Shown here one piece after another: positions 11,458-21,529 of a DNA stretch of 64,000 bases. The number at the start of each line of letters is the position of its first letter. The first letter of the stretch is position 1. The DNA is from Amylostereum areolatum. Its lineage: Eukaryota > Basidiomycota > Agaricomycetes > Russulales > Stereaceae. Made by a program: the position numbers and the translations under genes. The stretch lies in NCBI GenBank assembly GCA_012932865.1, contig SAXG01000050.1, forward strand, positions 62,001 to 126,000. The letters are read 5' to 3'. The notes beneath the pieces are model-generated. The model searched no databases, had not been told where the DNA came from, and saw only the letters and a list, made by a program, of their open reading frames with translations.

Positions 11458-14400
11458 TTATTCTTGGTGTTCTTGTCTGGATGGTAAGCCTTGTGTAAAC
11501 AGGGTAAGCATGCCGTGCACACTGTTAGTAAGGCAGAGAACTCCTACCCGTTGGAGAGCATAGAATTGTTCACGAGGAGACTTAGATTTTATACCTTGCA
11601 CCAAGGAATTGCGTATCTCAGAGACCGGATGTTCAAAGTCGTCCAAGATCTTGGCGACAAGGACATTCCAAACCAAGATGTCCTGAAGCTTGCGAGCCGC
11701 CTTCAGCTCAGCCTCTTCACGGCGCAACCGCGCCTCTAAGATCTCCTCCGAGTCTTGCTTTTTCGGCTTGCTAGGCCATGGTGTTGAGGGAGGGGAGACA
11801 ACTTCAATGTCAGGTTCGCTCGAAGACTCGGCATCTGTTGGAGGAGAAGGTGACATAGGTGACATGGGTGAAGTGAAAGACGGCTGTTCGGCGGTAGTGG
11901 GCTCCTCATTGAACAAGCCGGCAAATTCTAAGAAATCAGACTCTATCAACAACGCAGGTGCATCAATCAGAACAATGCTACTTTACCTCGAGAGTCTTTC
12001 TTTTGTCGTTCATGTTCGTCCCAGTCCTTCCGGAGGTTGAAGTTTTCTACAAAGAGGTGTTTGAAGACAGTTAGTAGATGCGGGCGCACTTGAAATTCGT
12101 TTGACATGCCTTTTTCCAACTCGTCAATAAAGTCTTGTATGTTAAAGTCCGTCTCATCATCGCTCGCGCTTGGGTTAAAGAGCGGCGGTGTTTTGGAGGG
12201 CATACTATCAGTGAAAGTGATTGTTTATTGACAACATCAAGGGAGCAATAAATCAAAGTGCGTACTTCTTCGCAGCCCCCAAACCCCCAGACTTTTCTCC
12301 ATATCCCTCTGCCTCTGCCTGTTCAGTCGACTCCTCAGCCTCAGTGTGTGCACGCTTTCTCCCGGAACGCCGCAACGGAGGTGGCTCCTTGCCAGATGCT
12401 TCATCGCCGGGGACAGAATCTGGAGCATTGTCTGTTTTGCTTCGCTTTCTCTTATCCTTTTTGGTGTTGTCGTCGGGTGTTTTGGAGGAAGCCCGACCTT
12501 TACCGCTCTAGAACGATGTTAGAGAGAGAATAAATACGAGCAACGAGTTAGATACAAGGTAGCTGTCGTACCTCGAGGAATCTCTGTATCTTCACTGTGA
12601 GTGCTTGGGCAAACACGTCGAAGATCGCAAAGAAAGCGGAGTACTGTTCGTGATCGACAGGGAACTGGTCGAGGAACGGCGCTATAACAAGGCTAAAAAA
12701 GAAAGGGAGACCAAAGGAACCACCGCGAAGTGCCGATGGCCATATAAGAGAAGGATCGGAAGAATGTCCAAAGTCTTCATCCAACGCCTCCTTTATCTCT
12801 TCTGGAGATGCGGTACTGAGCGACAATTTGGTGATGAGAAGACGTTCCCATTGTTCTATTGTCGCATCCTAAATGCAGGTAAGAGTGTTGTCTATCGTGT
12901 ACAGTCAAAGAGAGGACACTTACGAAGAGTTTTTTGCCTTTCATCGCTTTCTCTATCTCAAGCCCCAGGAGGCGAAAGCTGAGCGGGTCATAGAGTGTTC
13001 GCGATGTGTTCTCCTTGAAGCAAAGCACAAGACGACGGAGGGCCATAGAAAACCGGAGAAGACGCGCCCGGTGTTCCGCCTGAAGTGTTGCCATACTGGG
13101 AGGTAGTGAGGCCACCAGCTGGTACAGAATGGAAAGCGATGGGACTATCCGCCCCAAACCGTACTCGCCAAATGCAATCTCCGGAAGAATAGCTTCCAGA
13201 ATATGACCCCTCTCATCATCTCCAACCTCAGAGATAAGCAATTGAAGGTCGAGAAGGCGAAGATCCAGAATACGCATGAAATCGAGGCTTTTGATCAGTC
13301 CCTCCCCAGCTTTAGGACCAAAATTCGATCGTGAAATCTAAATAGTCGCAAGCCTTGATAGCGCTGCTAAACTCGTTGTTGGTTGGGGCGTTCAACAGCC
13401 ACTTGATCGCTTGTTAGAAAGAGGGGTATAGACCAGAAAAAAATGACATGGACACACCCATATTCCTGGCTTGCTCGGTGCGTGCATATTGTGCAAAGAA
13501 CGAATCAGGAGGACATGGGACCTTGGCAGCGTGGAGGAACCATGGTTGAATTCATTTTCAACCGTTCCCGGGTCAATCTCGTCCAAGTCCAAGCTATCCG
13601 AGTGGCTGGTGTCGTAGCTGGGTGTCTGAGGAAGAGATGAGCTCGTAGAGAAACCAGTATATATGTTTTAGGACCCACCTCATTGAATGCGGCAGGAGGA
13701 TCGGACGACTCAGACAGCTTGTCATCGTCGTTGGGTGCAGTGCCATCCTCCGCTTTCTAACTCGTCAGGTTAATAAGTTACTACTTGATAAGAGCAAGTA
13801 CCACGCACTTTATCACTGTTGCTGCCAACGTCTTCTACATCTCTATCACCCATGTTGCCACCTGAACGGCTCTCATCGCTGCTAGAATCCTCGTTGTCAT
13901 CCTCCCTGGCCAGATCCAAGGCGCTGGTCCCACTGTAGGGAATGTCCTGACCACCGCTGGATATGCCGATAAACAGGATGTTCGGATAACCTTTGATGTT
14001 ACGGATGTTCGTATTCGATGAAGCCCTAGAATATAAGCGGACATTTCTGATCAGTGGCCGAAAAAGGTAGTAGATCGCACAAGAATACTCACCGTAATAG
14101 AGACTGCAATGTCACAGGCAGGATCTCGTCCAGAGGCTGCAACCGACCAAGCCGGCCCTTGCCTCGAGTGATAACGCGCAAAGGTGTCCAACCCCGTGTC
14201 CGTTTGTCGTGTATATCACGCATCACCACACGATCATGAGCTATAAGTGCAGGGATGTGAGAGAACAGATTGACGATAGTCTGATCAATGGCGACGGCAT
14301 CTTCGTCATCTTGAACGGTGGCTTCACGCACAAACATTGCGTCGTCTAAGTCTTGAAACCTGGCAGATAAGCGTAGTTAGCAGAGATTATATCAATAGTC

Positions 14401-15185
14401 ATTCCCAAACGTACCTTGAGGGGTCCAGCTTTGCGCACATTGACTGTGGTTGCTTGTGTATGAGCGAAGTCGGGGGCATCAGCACGATAGTGAATGTGAC
14501 CGCCTTTGTCTTCGCTTTTTTGCTGGCTGCTGACGTCGGAGTTGTAGCCTTTTCCTTGCCAGATAACCCTTTCTTGCGGCTCCGCTTGCGATCACGTCGA
14601 TGGTCACTACCTTTTTGAGCTGCTGCTTGCTCTCGGTGCTAGATGATTCAAACATGAGATGACATCGTTGATAGATAAACACCCAACGCACCTTTGCCGA
14701 TGGATCAAACGACGACGAGCCTCCCAAGGAGAACGATCCACCTGCCTGGGCCTCCGTCCGCTTTTTGGCCATCTCAGTCCATGCATTGCCTTGGTATTTT
14801 GACTGTCGAGATTTTCCCATCGCCTCATGAGTTTTGCTGTGGCTTTCGGGTTTCCCACTCGATGAAGAAGAGGGATTTTGGGGGGGGATGGGGAAGGAAG
14901 AAGAGGAGGTAGGAGCGGAAGTGGAAGGGAGATCAGGTTGGGTAAAAGGGGTCGAAGTCTACACAACTTCATTGAGCGAAATCATTGCAAGAACATATAG
15001 CTACGCACTGGGAATGTGAAGTGAAAAATGGCAGCATGGCCACAGAGGTCGCAAGGAGAGTTGGGGTCGATGCCAGACTCGTCTAGGAGGTCGGTGGCTG
15101 GGCAGAACTGGTGCCTTTCGCCTTTTCCGGACGTCTTGCAGTCATCTTGAAGGCAGATCCCGAGAGTGTCGAGGTCAAGCCCCAT
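11458..15185 (-). CDS. Long uncharacterised multi-exon gene of the nested element
   Basis: Start MGLDLDTLGICLQDDCKTSG at 15185. The first exon has paired Cys/His (CLQDDC ... FCPATD ... CDLCGHAAIFH), suggestive of a metal-binding module. Introns placed with in-phase joins are 14959-15008, 14639-14691, 14360-14414 and 14026-14092. Later exons encode Lys/Arg-rich and acidic disordered segments. A helical, Leu-rich block follows around 13270-12550 (FMRILDLRLLDLQLLISEVG), then a basic/acidic linker, and a final exon ends at 11458. The join near 13340 is uncertain. I know no family for it. It has the size and position of a second element-encoded protein, possibly a transposition partner; that is inference. 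Confidence 0.6.
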
Positions 15186-15683
15186 TGTCGGGGAAAGAAG
15201 GGTAGGACAGAGCAACAGTGGGCCCGTTGACTCCAGGATAATTGGAAGGGAAGATGGCCGTCGACAGAAAGCCCTCGAGACCCCTAAGTTTTTTTTGCCC
15301 AGAGCCAGAGTTAGCTAATCTCCAGCCTCGCCAAAATGTTTCAGTGTGTCTCATTGTCATGCTACACCATCCGAAGAAATGTCAGGTGTGCTGCAAAGCT
15401 CCCAGACCTCGGGTCAATGCAAGCAGAGCCAGAGTGAATATAAACATCCAGAGGTTCAGTAAGTGTTGCACTCCTCGTCTTCGATGAGAATGAGCCAGAC
15501 TGTCCCCGGGCGAACTGGCAGAATCATCCACACTCCAGTAAAATCCCGCATAGAGACAAAGATAGATAATGATCCATGTACGGTATCAGGAGTACTTACA
15601 CACGAGAACTTGATGAAGGCGAAGGTGAAGAAGCGAAGTGGGGAATTGAAGACAATGTATAGCTCAATTATGCAACAAAGGTA
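15186..15683. other. Upstream region of the long gene, right part of the nested element
   Basis: Between the start codon at 15185 and the subterminal repeats I see no convincing gene. It is probably the promoter region. Confidence 0.4.
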
Positions 15684-15687
15684 CTAA

Positions 15688-15745
15688 GTTACACGCGCGA
15701 TCGATCGAAGTTGCGTGCAACCGCCGCACAACGGCACAAGTTGCA
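15688..15745. repeat. Right subterminal G(T/C)AACTT repeats
   Basis: TGTAACTTAG, CGCAACTT and GCAACTT are read on the minus strand, mirroring the array at the left end. Confidence 0.7.
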
Positions 15746-15762
15746 GCAAACCACTGAGCCAT

Positions 15763-15787
15763 TTTTTTTGACGTGATATGCCCCATA
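15763..15787 (-). repeat. Right TIR of the nested element
   Basis: The plus strand ends GCCCCATA; read inward it is TATGGGGCATATCACGTC followed by an A-run, matching the left TIR imperfectly. Confidence 0.8.
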
Positions 15788-15793
15788 TGCGTG
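15788..15793. repeat. 6-bp target site duplication of the nested element, right copy
   Basis: TGCGTG, partner of 6639-6644. Confidence 0.93.
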
Positions 15794-17051
15794 CAAAAAC
15801 CGTCTTGACGTCACGAGAAACAGTCTTTGGGGAAGGTATCTTGAATCCTGGTCGTCCGGTTTTCATTAAGCACTGAAAGCCGCGATCTTTGACGATGTTG
15901 AATGGGTGCATGCTCTCTGAGACCCAATGTACAATTTCCGTCCTTAAGAGGAGTCAGCTTATGAGCTGACACGACGGATAGCTCACAGACGTACCTTGCT
16001 TCCGATGAAGTATGTTGTGTATGTGAATAAGTCACCTTGCTGCTGTCCTTCCGTTCGAACATCGCCGTGATCTTGCCATTATGCAGTTTGAACGAGTGGA
16101 GAGCTTTGCGACCTTCTTCGGGATTGATGGCCTCGTCGATGGTTGCCACAGTGTCCTCGCCCCAGCACCGGGTGGCATGTTTGCGAAGCGCGCTAGTCGA
16201 GCTTGAATCCTTGCTATCGAGGAATCGCTTGGCCGTGAACTTGCATCAATTGGCGGAGCACTTGAATAGGTGATACTTTCGGCCGTCTTCATACTTGATG
16301 GCTGGTTTGGGCTCGAAGAACGCATAGACGGGAGAGCACCAGCGTTTCATGAGTTCCGCTATAGAGCGCGATTAGCGAATGTGAAGGCGTCAGCAAATAA
16401 ATGAGACGAACCTAGCTCCTGTTCATCCTCGGTAGCTTGGTTCTTGATGGGTACAGATGGGGTATCGTCGTCGGAGTCGATGAGAATGGCCGGGGAGTCG
16501 TCGTCAAGAGGGTTGATACCGGAACGTGCCAAATCAGAATCTTCATCTTCAATTTCTTCAATTTCCACACGCCGACGACGTTGAGAGGAAGTGGCAGTGG
16601 ATGGGCCAGGTGCAGGAGATGACGCGCGACTTGAAGGGCCCGGAGAAGAGGGAGGTAGGGATGCGGGCGGGGGACTCTTTCGAGATCTACAGGTGAAAAA
16701 GGACGAGAACGAGCCAGTGCGAGAGGGGGCAGTTGAGGGAGGCCGAGAGGACGGGGCAGATCCAGAACCGATGGAGGACTTGCGCAAGAGAACCGATGCG
16801 ACTTTGCGAGTGGCGGCCTTCGCGACATGGGCGGTAGTGTTAGCGGCGTGTTTAACTGTCTGCTTTGCTGCTGCCGTGCCCGCACACGATTTCTTGGCTG
16901 ATTTCTCCACCTGTTCCTCCTCCGCCTGCTTGCGCTTGATTGAAGGTCGAGGCTTGCGTTTGGCGGCCAAGTCAGGCTCGGGGTCGGGATCTGGACGCAT
17001 GAAAACGAGGGATGAGAAGGGGGGTGAAAGGCGGCAACCAAACAAGCAGGA

Positions 17052-17075
17052 GGGGGGGGGGGGGGGGGGGGGGGG
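17052..17075 (+). repeat. 24-base G homopolymer
   Basis: An uninterrupted run of G just upstream of the putative transposase start; on the coding strand it is a C-run within what may be an intron or 5' exon. Its exact length is likely unreliable. Confidence 0.8.
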
Positions 17076-17354
17076 AAGAAGGATCACACACCTCACTTAT
17101 AAGCCCAGAAGGACGTGAGGCACACGTGGAGGCAAGTGAGACATTTTGACTGGCCGCATCGCCGCGACAGTCGACGATCCTACTCATTGAAATTTGATCG
17201 GCCTAAGTAAGTAGCCGTTCCTTGTAGACAAATTATGGGTATGGACTTACTGGTGCGGGACCCCAACGATTGGGCGTGACTTGAGGCTTTCGGAACCATT
17301 GGATGATGGTGCTGGAACAGCGGAAGCCATTCCGAGGAAAGGCGCGAGGAGAAA

Positions 17355-18485
17355 GAACGAAGCCGTCCGACGAGCGCACAGATCGTGTAGCTCGCGAAGG
17401 CTCGCGTTCCTCGGGAGAGTGGAGGGCTGGAGCAGCAGGAGCCCATCCGCGAGGAGGGGGCGCGATGAGGAAGAACGAAGTCACACAACAAGCGCACGGA
17501 TCGTGTAGCTCGTGGTGACAAACGCTCCTCGGGACTCGGGAGAGTGGAGGTTTCTTGAGGGACCTAAAAAGATGGAAACCGTAATAAGGTGAGAAACAGA
17601 GAGACGAAAAACGTATGATACCATGAAGACGTCGCCGGCTGGCAGTTCGACTTTGGGACAGGGCGTCCCAAAGCTCTGATTGGCCAGTCGCGACTCGGTG
17701 CTCGACTCGGCAGCAGATTTTCGATGTGGGATACTCGGTTTTTGGCCTCGTGCTTTCAACGTTCAAGCTTCAAGTCTCAACTCGTTCGATTGCCCCGCAT
17801 CTGCCCGTCGTCCCACCTTGGTCCCACCCTTCCACTCGCATCTCCACCTCCCGTTTGCCTTCCACTCGCGTCTCCACCGCTCATCCGCCCTCTCGTGTCT
17901 CCGCCGTCCGTACGCCCACACACGTCCACACGCGTCCGTCACCCATCCATCCACATGCGTCCGCCAATCTGCCCTCTACAAGCGTCCGCCGTCCACACGC
18001 GCCTGCCGCTTGTCCGTCCACACAAACGGACGACGAAACATCAGGTGCGTCTTTGCGTGCGCGCAATACGGCATTCACTAATGCTTATCCAGCGCCACCG
18101 CCCACACGCGTCCGCTGATCCACCATCCATACGCGCCCGCCGATCCGCCGTCCGCACAGAGGACGACAAAACACAAGGTACGTCGTCGCGTGCGCGCCTT
18201 ATGCATTCACTAATGCATATACAGATTTGGCTGATCCTGCAGGCCTCGCCCCGTTTCCGCCTCGCATCACCTCCTCCCTTCCGGTCCCACTTTCCGAGGA
18301 ATCAGGCCGCGTCGAGCTACACGATCCGTGCGCTCGTAACGTGGCTTGTTTCTTCCTCTTCTTCGCTGTTCAAGCCAGCTCCTGCTGCTCCAGCATCCCA
18401 CTCTCCGAGCATTCGCACTGCACTGAGCTACACGATTTGTGCGCTCTCAACGCATGCTTTTGTTCTCCTCTTCCTCCACACTGCT
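17355..18485. repeat. Four copies of an ~85-bp repeat, two in each orientation
   Basis: Two direct copies lie at about 17355-17440 and 17465-17550 (shared core GCGCACRGATCGTGTAGCTC, then CCTCGGG and GAGAGTGGAGG). Two inverted copies lie at about 18285-18370 and 18398-18482. They bracket the centre of the region between the divergent transposase and companion genes of the hAT. Between them (17800-18130) the DNA is a degenerate CACACGCGTCCG-type simple repeat. Confidence 0.7.
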
Positions 18486-18504
18486 CAAGAAACTTCCTTA
18501 CCTC

Positions 18505-20683
18505 ATGGCCTCACAACCTGGTGCTCCCTCAAACTCGGCGCCTTCTCAGCCGTTCCCGGTTCCATACACCCGCTGGTTGATACTCTCACCGCGGTGGTGT
18601 CTTGTCGCCAGCAACACGGAGTACCTACCCACCTACCGCGGTCCTCAGCCCCTTGGCCCGATCTTTGCTCGTGCAGATGGCTATCTCGGTTTCCACGAGT
18701 GGTCTCAAGAACCCCAGGAATACAACGAGACTGCACCATGGCTCGGCCTCATGCGCGTTCCTCACCCGAAGGACGATGACCTTCTTCTCGGCGGTGTCGA
18801 CCATTCCATGTGGGAACTTCGCCCAGACAGCGGCGACGAGCGCGTTCTCAAACCAGGCCTTCGTCCAGTGTTTCGAACCGCTATTGACCAAGCGAAGGCG
18901 TGTGCCGCCGTGCTTTTCCCGCAGGTTCGTCAAGATCCAGCATCAGTCAAGGTGCTCTTACCCCACCTTTCCCTTGAACGCGCAACCGACGCGTATGGCA
19001 AGCTGATCACCGGTGTCGACTGTTGGGCCGACTTCGTTCTCGCCATGCGTGGCCTTCAACGTTCTCTCCTCGAAGTCTCGGCATTTTTCGAATGGTGGGC
19101 CCGACGCCCGTGGGCAGCTACCGCCGCAAACCCATTCGCCGCATCCTCTCGCGTCTGGCGGGGAACCATCTTTTTGCACCGATCCACCACCGACCTTGCC
19201 CTCTTCTCTGCTTTTGTCAAGGCAGGAATCCCGGCATACCTTCTGGATCGCCCCTGGCTATGGGCCCTCAACGAACGCAAGCAGGCCCATGGCCCCAGCC
19301 GACCGCGATGCAGGACGGACGCAACGCGCTTGATAAGTAAGTGACTAAGATATCATCTATCGGTCTTATGTCTAACTGTTTGCTACAGCGCAAGACGGCC
19401 GTCCTCAAGGACTCGGACAATGGTACCACCCCCCTTACCGGGCGTTCAACGAGGACATCGAGAAACAGGCGCGAGGTTTGATGCCGCGAGAAGATCAACA
19501 TGTCCTGTCGCGCAAGTCGGAAAATAAAAAGGCACGGGTGGCTCGCGATGAAGCCGGTACAAACTCTTCATTGTGTTCTTGTCACTTGTCCATTCATACT
19601 GATGATTATACAGAGCGTGCCCACCTTCAGAAAAAACACCCTCTACTTCAAGGTTTCAAGGCTGGTCAGCTCACGTTCTGGGGCGACGAATTCCGCCGTG
19701 TCTTCAATACAAAGCCTCGCCCATCCTACGTTAAGCACCCTGCGGATTGTTTCGTTCGCGCTTTCCAGGACGTTGACCCCAGCTACTTTAAACCCTCCGA
19801 CAGCGCGTTCTTGTGTTCCTTGCTACCCCCAATCCACCTCCTTTGGGGCCTGTCTCCTTCAAAGCAGATCTTGTTTTATCTCCGCCTTGTCCAGCTCTGG
19901 CCCCATCTCCTCCGTCGTCTTTCCCTTCTTGAATCAGATCCCGATGTCACACTGCTATCAACACAAGAATGGTGCGGCCTGCTGAGCGACTTCTACTGGA
20001 AGGATCAATGCTGGCCTCGTGCAGGCAAGGCCTTTAATCCCGCCGTTGACCCCGCCTTCGACCCCGACAAATTCTACAAGTATGGTGGAGCTAAAGTATT
20101 TGGCTCGGAGGTTAGCGCACAGATTGTTGCGGGCACGTATCCTGGCCCGATACTCGGTGGCCTCCAGTGTGAGTGCCCGCTCACCGCATCGATGTTCGAA
20201 GAAGACCAGGAGCTCCGTTACATCATCCTGTACCGCGCGAACGAAGAGGAACTACTGCTTGAACTCGCTGGTGACTATCTCGATTTCCACAACAAGGACA
20301 AGTACAACTACAGTCAGGATCAGCTCGACTGGATGGAGGCTGTCGAGCGCATTGTCTGGTTCCACGGCCGGTACACACTGCGCGGATGGGAGTTGGACCA
20401 GGTGGAATATCGACGAGGGTGGGTCAAGGCAGTTCGGGACTACCTGGCCAAGTATCACTGCACAGTGTACAAAGATTTTTATGGGTTTGCGGGGATGGCA
20501 GAGGGCTTTGGTTTAGATGAGGTTGACTTTGACACAATTCAGGACAAGGAGTTGTTGGACCAGTATGAGCATGCCCTTCTCTGTTGCTGGATCTTTACCC
20601 GATTTCAGAAGGGTGTGATCCCGATCCCCTTCCTTCCTTCTCCGTCCCACCATGTCTTTACCTGTCGTGCTCACCGTCCCTGA
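18505..20683 (+). CDS. Companion gene of the hAT element, 689-aa protein of unknown function
   Basis: Three exons (18505-19336, 19389-19556, 19614-20683) splice to exactly 690 codons with GT-AG introns of 52 and 57 bp. The start MASQPGAPSNSAPSQPF was chosen because the frame is Ser/Pro-rich before and clearly globular after it. The body is rich in Trp and aromatic residues (SAFFEWWARRPWAA, GLGQWYHPPYRAF, LVQLWPHLLRRLSLLES), with a basic stretch near 19530 and an acidic, Tyr-rich C-terminal third. I recognise no enzyme motif. Its uninterrupted frame, its place just inside the right TIR and its divergence from the transposase suggest a conserved accessory gene of this hAT lineage, but transposition function is unproven. 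Confidence 0.8.
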
Positions 20684-20808
20684 TATGTTATTTCTTGTGT
20701 ATATAGTTTTTGCTATCAATCCAGTTCCTGTACATGTGCAACTCCAGTGCACGGTGAGCAAATCCGGCACAGGTCGGCATGGGTACCCACGGGGAGCTCT
20801 GGGTTCCG

Positions 20809-20868
20809 ACAGGCCGACCCGCACCCGAACCCGTATGACCCGAACCCGTGACCCGTGACGGGTCAGCA
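20809..20868. repeat. hAT right subterminal repeats
   Basis: Tandem CCCGAACCCGTATGACCCGA-like units next to the right TIR, related in inverse orientation to those at 4300-4415. Confidence 0.65.
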
Positions 20869-20886
20869 GACCCGTGTCCTTCCCTA
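20869..20886 (-). repeat. hAT right terminal inverted repeat
   Basis: GACCCGTGTCCTTCCCTA, perfect complement of the left TIR. Confidence 0.95.
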
Positions 20887-20894
20887 CGTATGCG
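20887..20894. repeat. 8-bp target site duplication of the hAT element, right copy
   Basis: CGTATGCG, partner of 4269-4276. Confidence 0.95.
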
Positions 20895-21503
20895 GTCACA
20901 CAGCTGGCATAGTTCAGCTCAAACCCCACTTTGGCCCATCTGAAAGCGGTGAAGTACGTTCTGCAGTACATTGTTGGTACACAGGACTATCGCATTCGCT
21001 ACAATGGCAAAGTGAAGGACAAGCTATTTGGTTTCTCTGATGCAGATTGGGCGGAGAATAGGGATAATCGTCACTCGACATCTGCATACGTCTTCATCTA
21101 CTCCGGCAGCACCATCGCCTGGATGTCAAAGAAGCAGAAGTTGATATCCCATTCTACCCATGAAGCGGAGTACGTCGCAATGGCAGAAGCGGCAAAACAG
21201 ATAGCTTGGTACAGGAACCTCTATCAAGAGATCGGCTACCCAAGTCAAGTGCCTTTTACCCTGTATGGTGACAACCAGGGTGCACTTATTAGCACACAAA
21301 ACCCTGTCACTGGTAAAAGTCTAAAGCACATTGATATTTGTTGGCATTACATTTGGGAATGTGTCGATGATGGATTGGTTTCCTTGGTTCATACCCCTTC
21401 AGCGGATATAGTGGCAGATGCTCTGACCAAGCCTATCCCTTATGACACCCACATCCGTTTGAGTGGGAGGATGGGTTTAGTAGAAGCAAAGGAGAGTTGC
21501 TAG
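20895..21503 (+). pseudogene. Ty1/copia Pol, RNase H part (right fragment)
   Basis: It continues the RT fragment in frame after the hAT. An in-frame TAG at 20910-20912 interrupts the sequence before FSSNPTLAHLKAVKYVLQYI, where the family normally has an Arg codon. The RNase H core follows (GFSDADWAENRDNRHSTSAY, LISHSTHEAEYVAMAEAAKQ, LYGDNQGAL) and the end motif KHIDICWHYI ... DIVADALTKPIP, stop at 21501-21503. So the copia was already damaged, or decayed after the hAT insertion. Confidence 0.92.
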
Positions 21504-21529
21504 CTTTTGATCATCCCATTAAGTGGGAG

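Larger units (their letters stand above)
6645..15787 (+). mobile_element. Nested DNA transposon with integrase-fold transposase (IS3EU-like), 9143 bp
   Basis: The ends form an imperfect inverted repeat: TATGGCAAATATACTGTCCA inward from 6645, against TATGGGGCATATCACGTCAA inward from 15787, both followed by an A-rich run. It is flanked by a 6-bp duplication (TGCGTG). Both subterminal regions carry G(T/C)AACTT motifs pointing inward. It encodes an HTH-DDE integrase (plus), an uncharacterised gene at 9303-10765 (minus) and a long uncharacterised gene at 11458-15185 (minus). Six-base duplications and TAY...RTA-like ends are what I recall for the IS3EU superfamily; the assignment is from memory and the superfamily could differ. 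Confidence 0.85.
4490..17000 (-). pseudogene. hAT transposase (split and doubly stopped)
   Basis: The 5' part spans about 17000-15789 and the 3' part 6644-4490; an element sits between them. From the N-terminus there is a basic, Ser/Pro-rich, acidic-patch region. Next comes a zinc-finger-like block (EPKPAIKYEDGRKYHLFKCS), the HATRCW motif, and a conserved block around CLMKTGRPGFKIPSPKTVSR. After the insertion follow RTRRRIARML, the catalytic-region FSTDVWSSPNHRAF, an internal acidic insert, HPRYKLSYFKDAGWEMDW, and a C-terminal hAT dimerisation domain (VAVERVFSRGRLLLSHVR). Introns I could place: 16362-16411 and 15943-15994. In-frame TGA codons at 16246-16248 and 5140-5142 disable it. The start at 17000 is uncertain; an upstream exon starting at 17187 is possible. 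Confidence 0.9.
4277..20886 (-). mobile_element. hAT DNA transposon (16610 bp, about 7.46 kb without its own insertion)
   Basis: The termini are a perfect 18-bp inverted repeat (TAGGGAAGGACACGGGTC at 4277-4294, its complement at 20869-20886), flanked by CGTATGCG on both sides. Subterminal DNA is rich in GGGTACGGGT/ACCCGTACCC-type repeats. Contents are a transposase gene on the minus strand, split by a nested element, and a divergent companion gene on the plus strand. The transposase has two in-frame stops, so the element is non-autonomous here, although the ends are intact. Subtracting the 9143-bp nested element and its 6-bp duplication leaves about 7461 bp. Confidence 0.95.

Noticed and set aside
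15684..16325. Separate small minus genes near 15.7-16.3 kb
   Set aside because: They are exons of the hAT transposase N-terminus; two of the three apparent proteins are wrong-frame or read through introns.
17052..17075. The C-run read as a polyproline stretch of a protein
   Set aside because: A 24-base homopolymer whose length may be wrong; more likely non-coding or intronic upstream of the transposase.
4277..20886. A single giant cargo-carrying hAT that captured chromosomal genes
   Set aside because: The extra 9.1 kb is bounded by its own TIRs and a 6-bp duplication inside a transposase exon, so it is a nested transposon, not hAT cargo.
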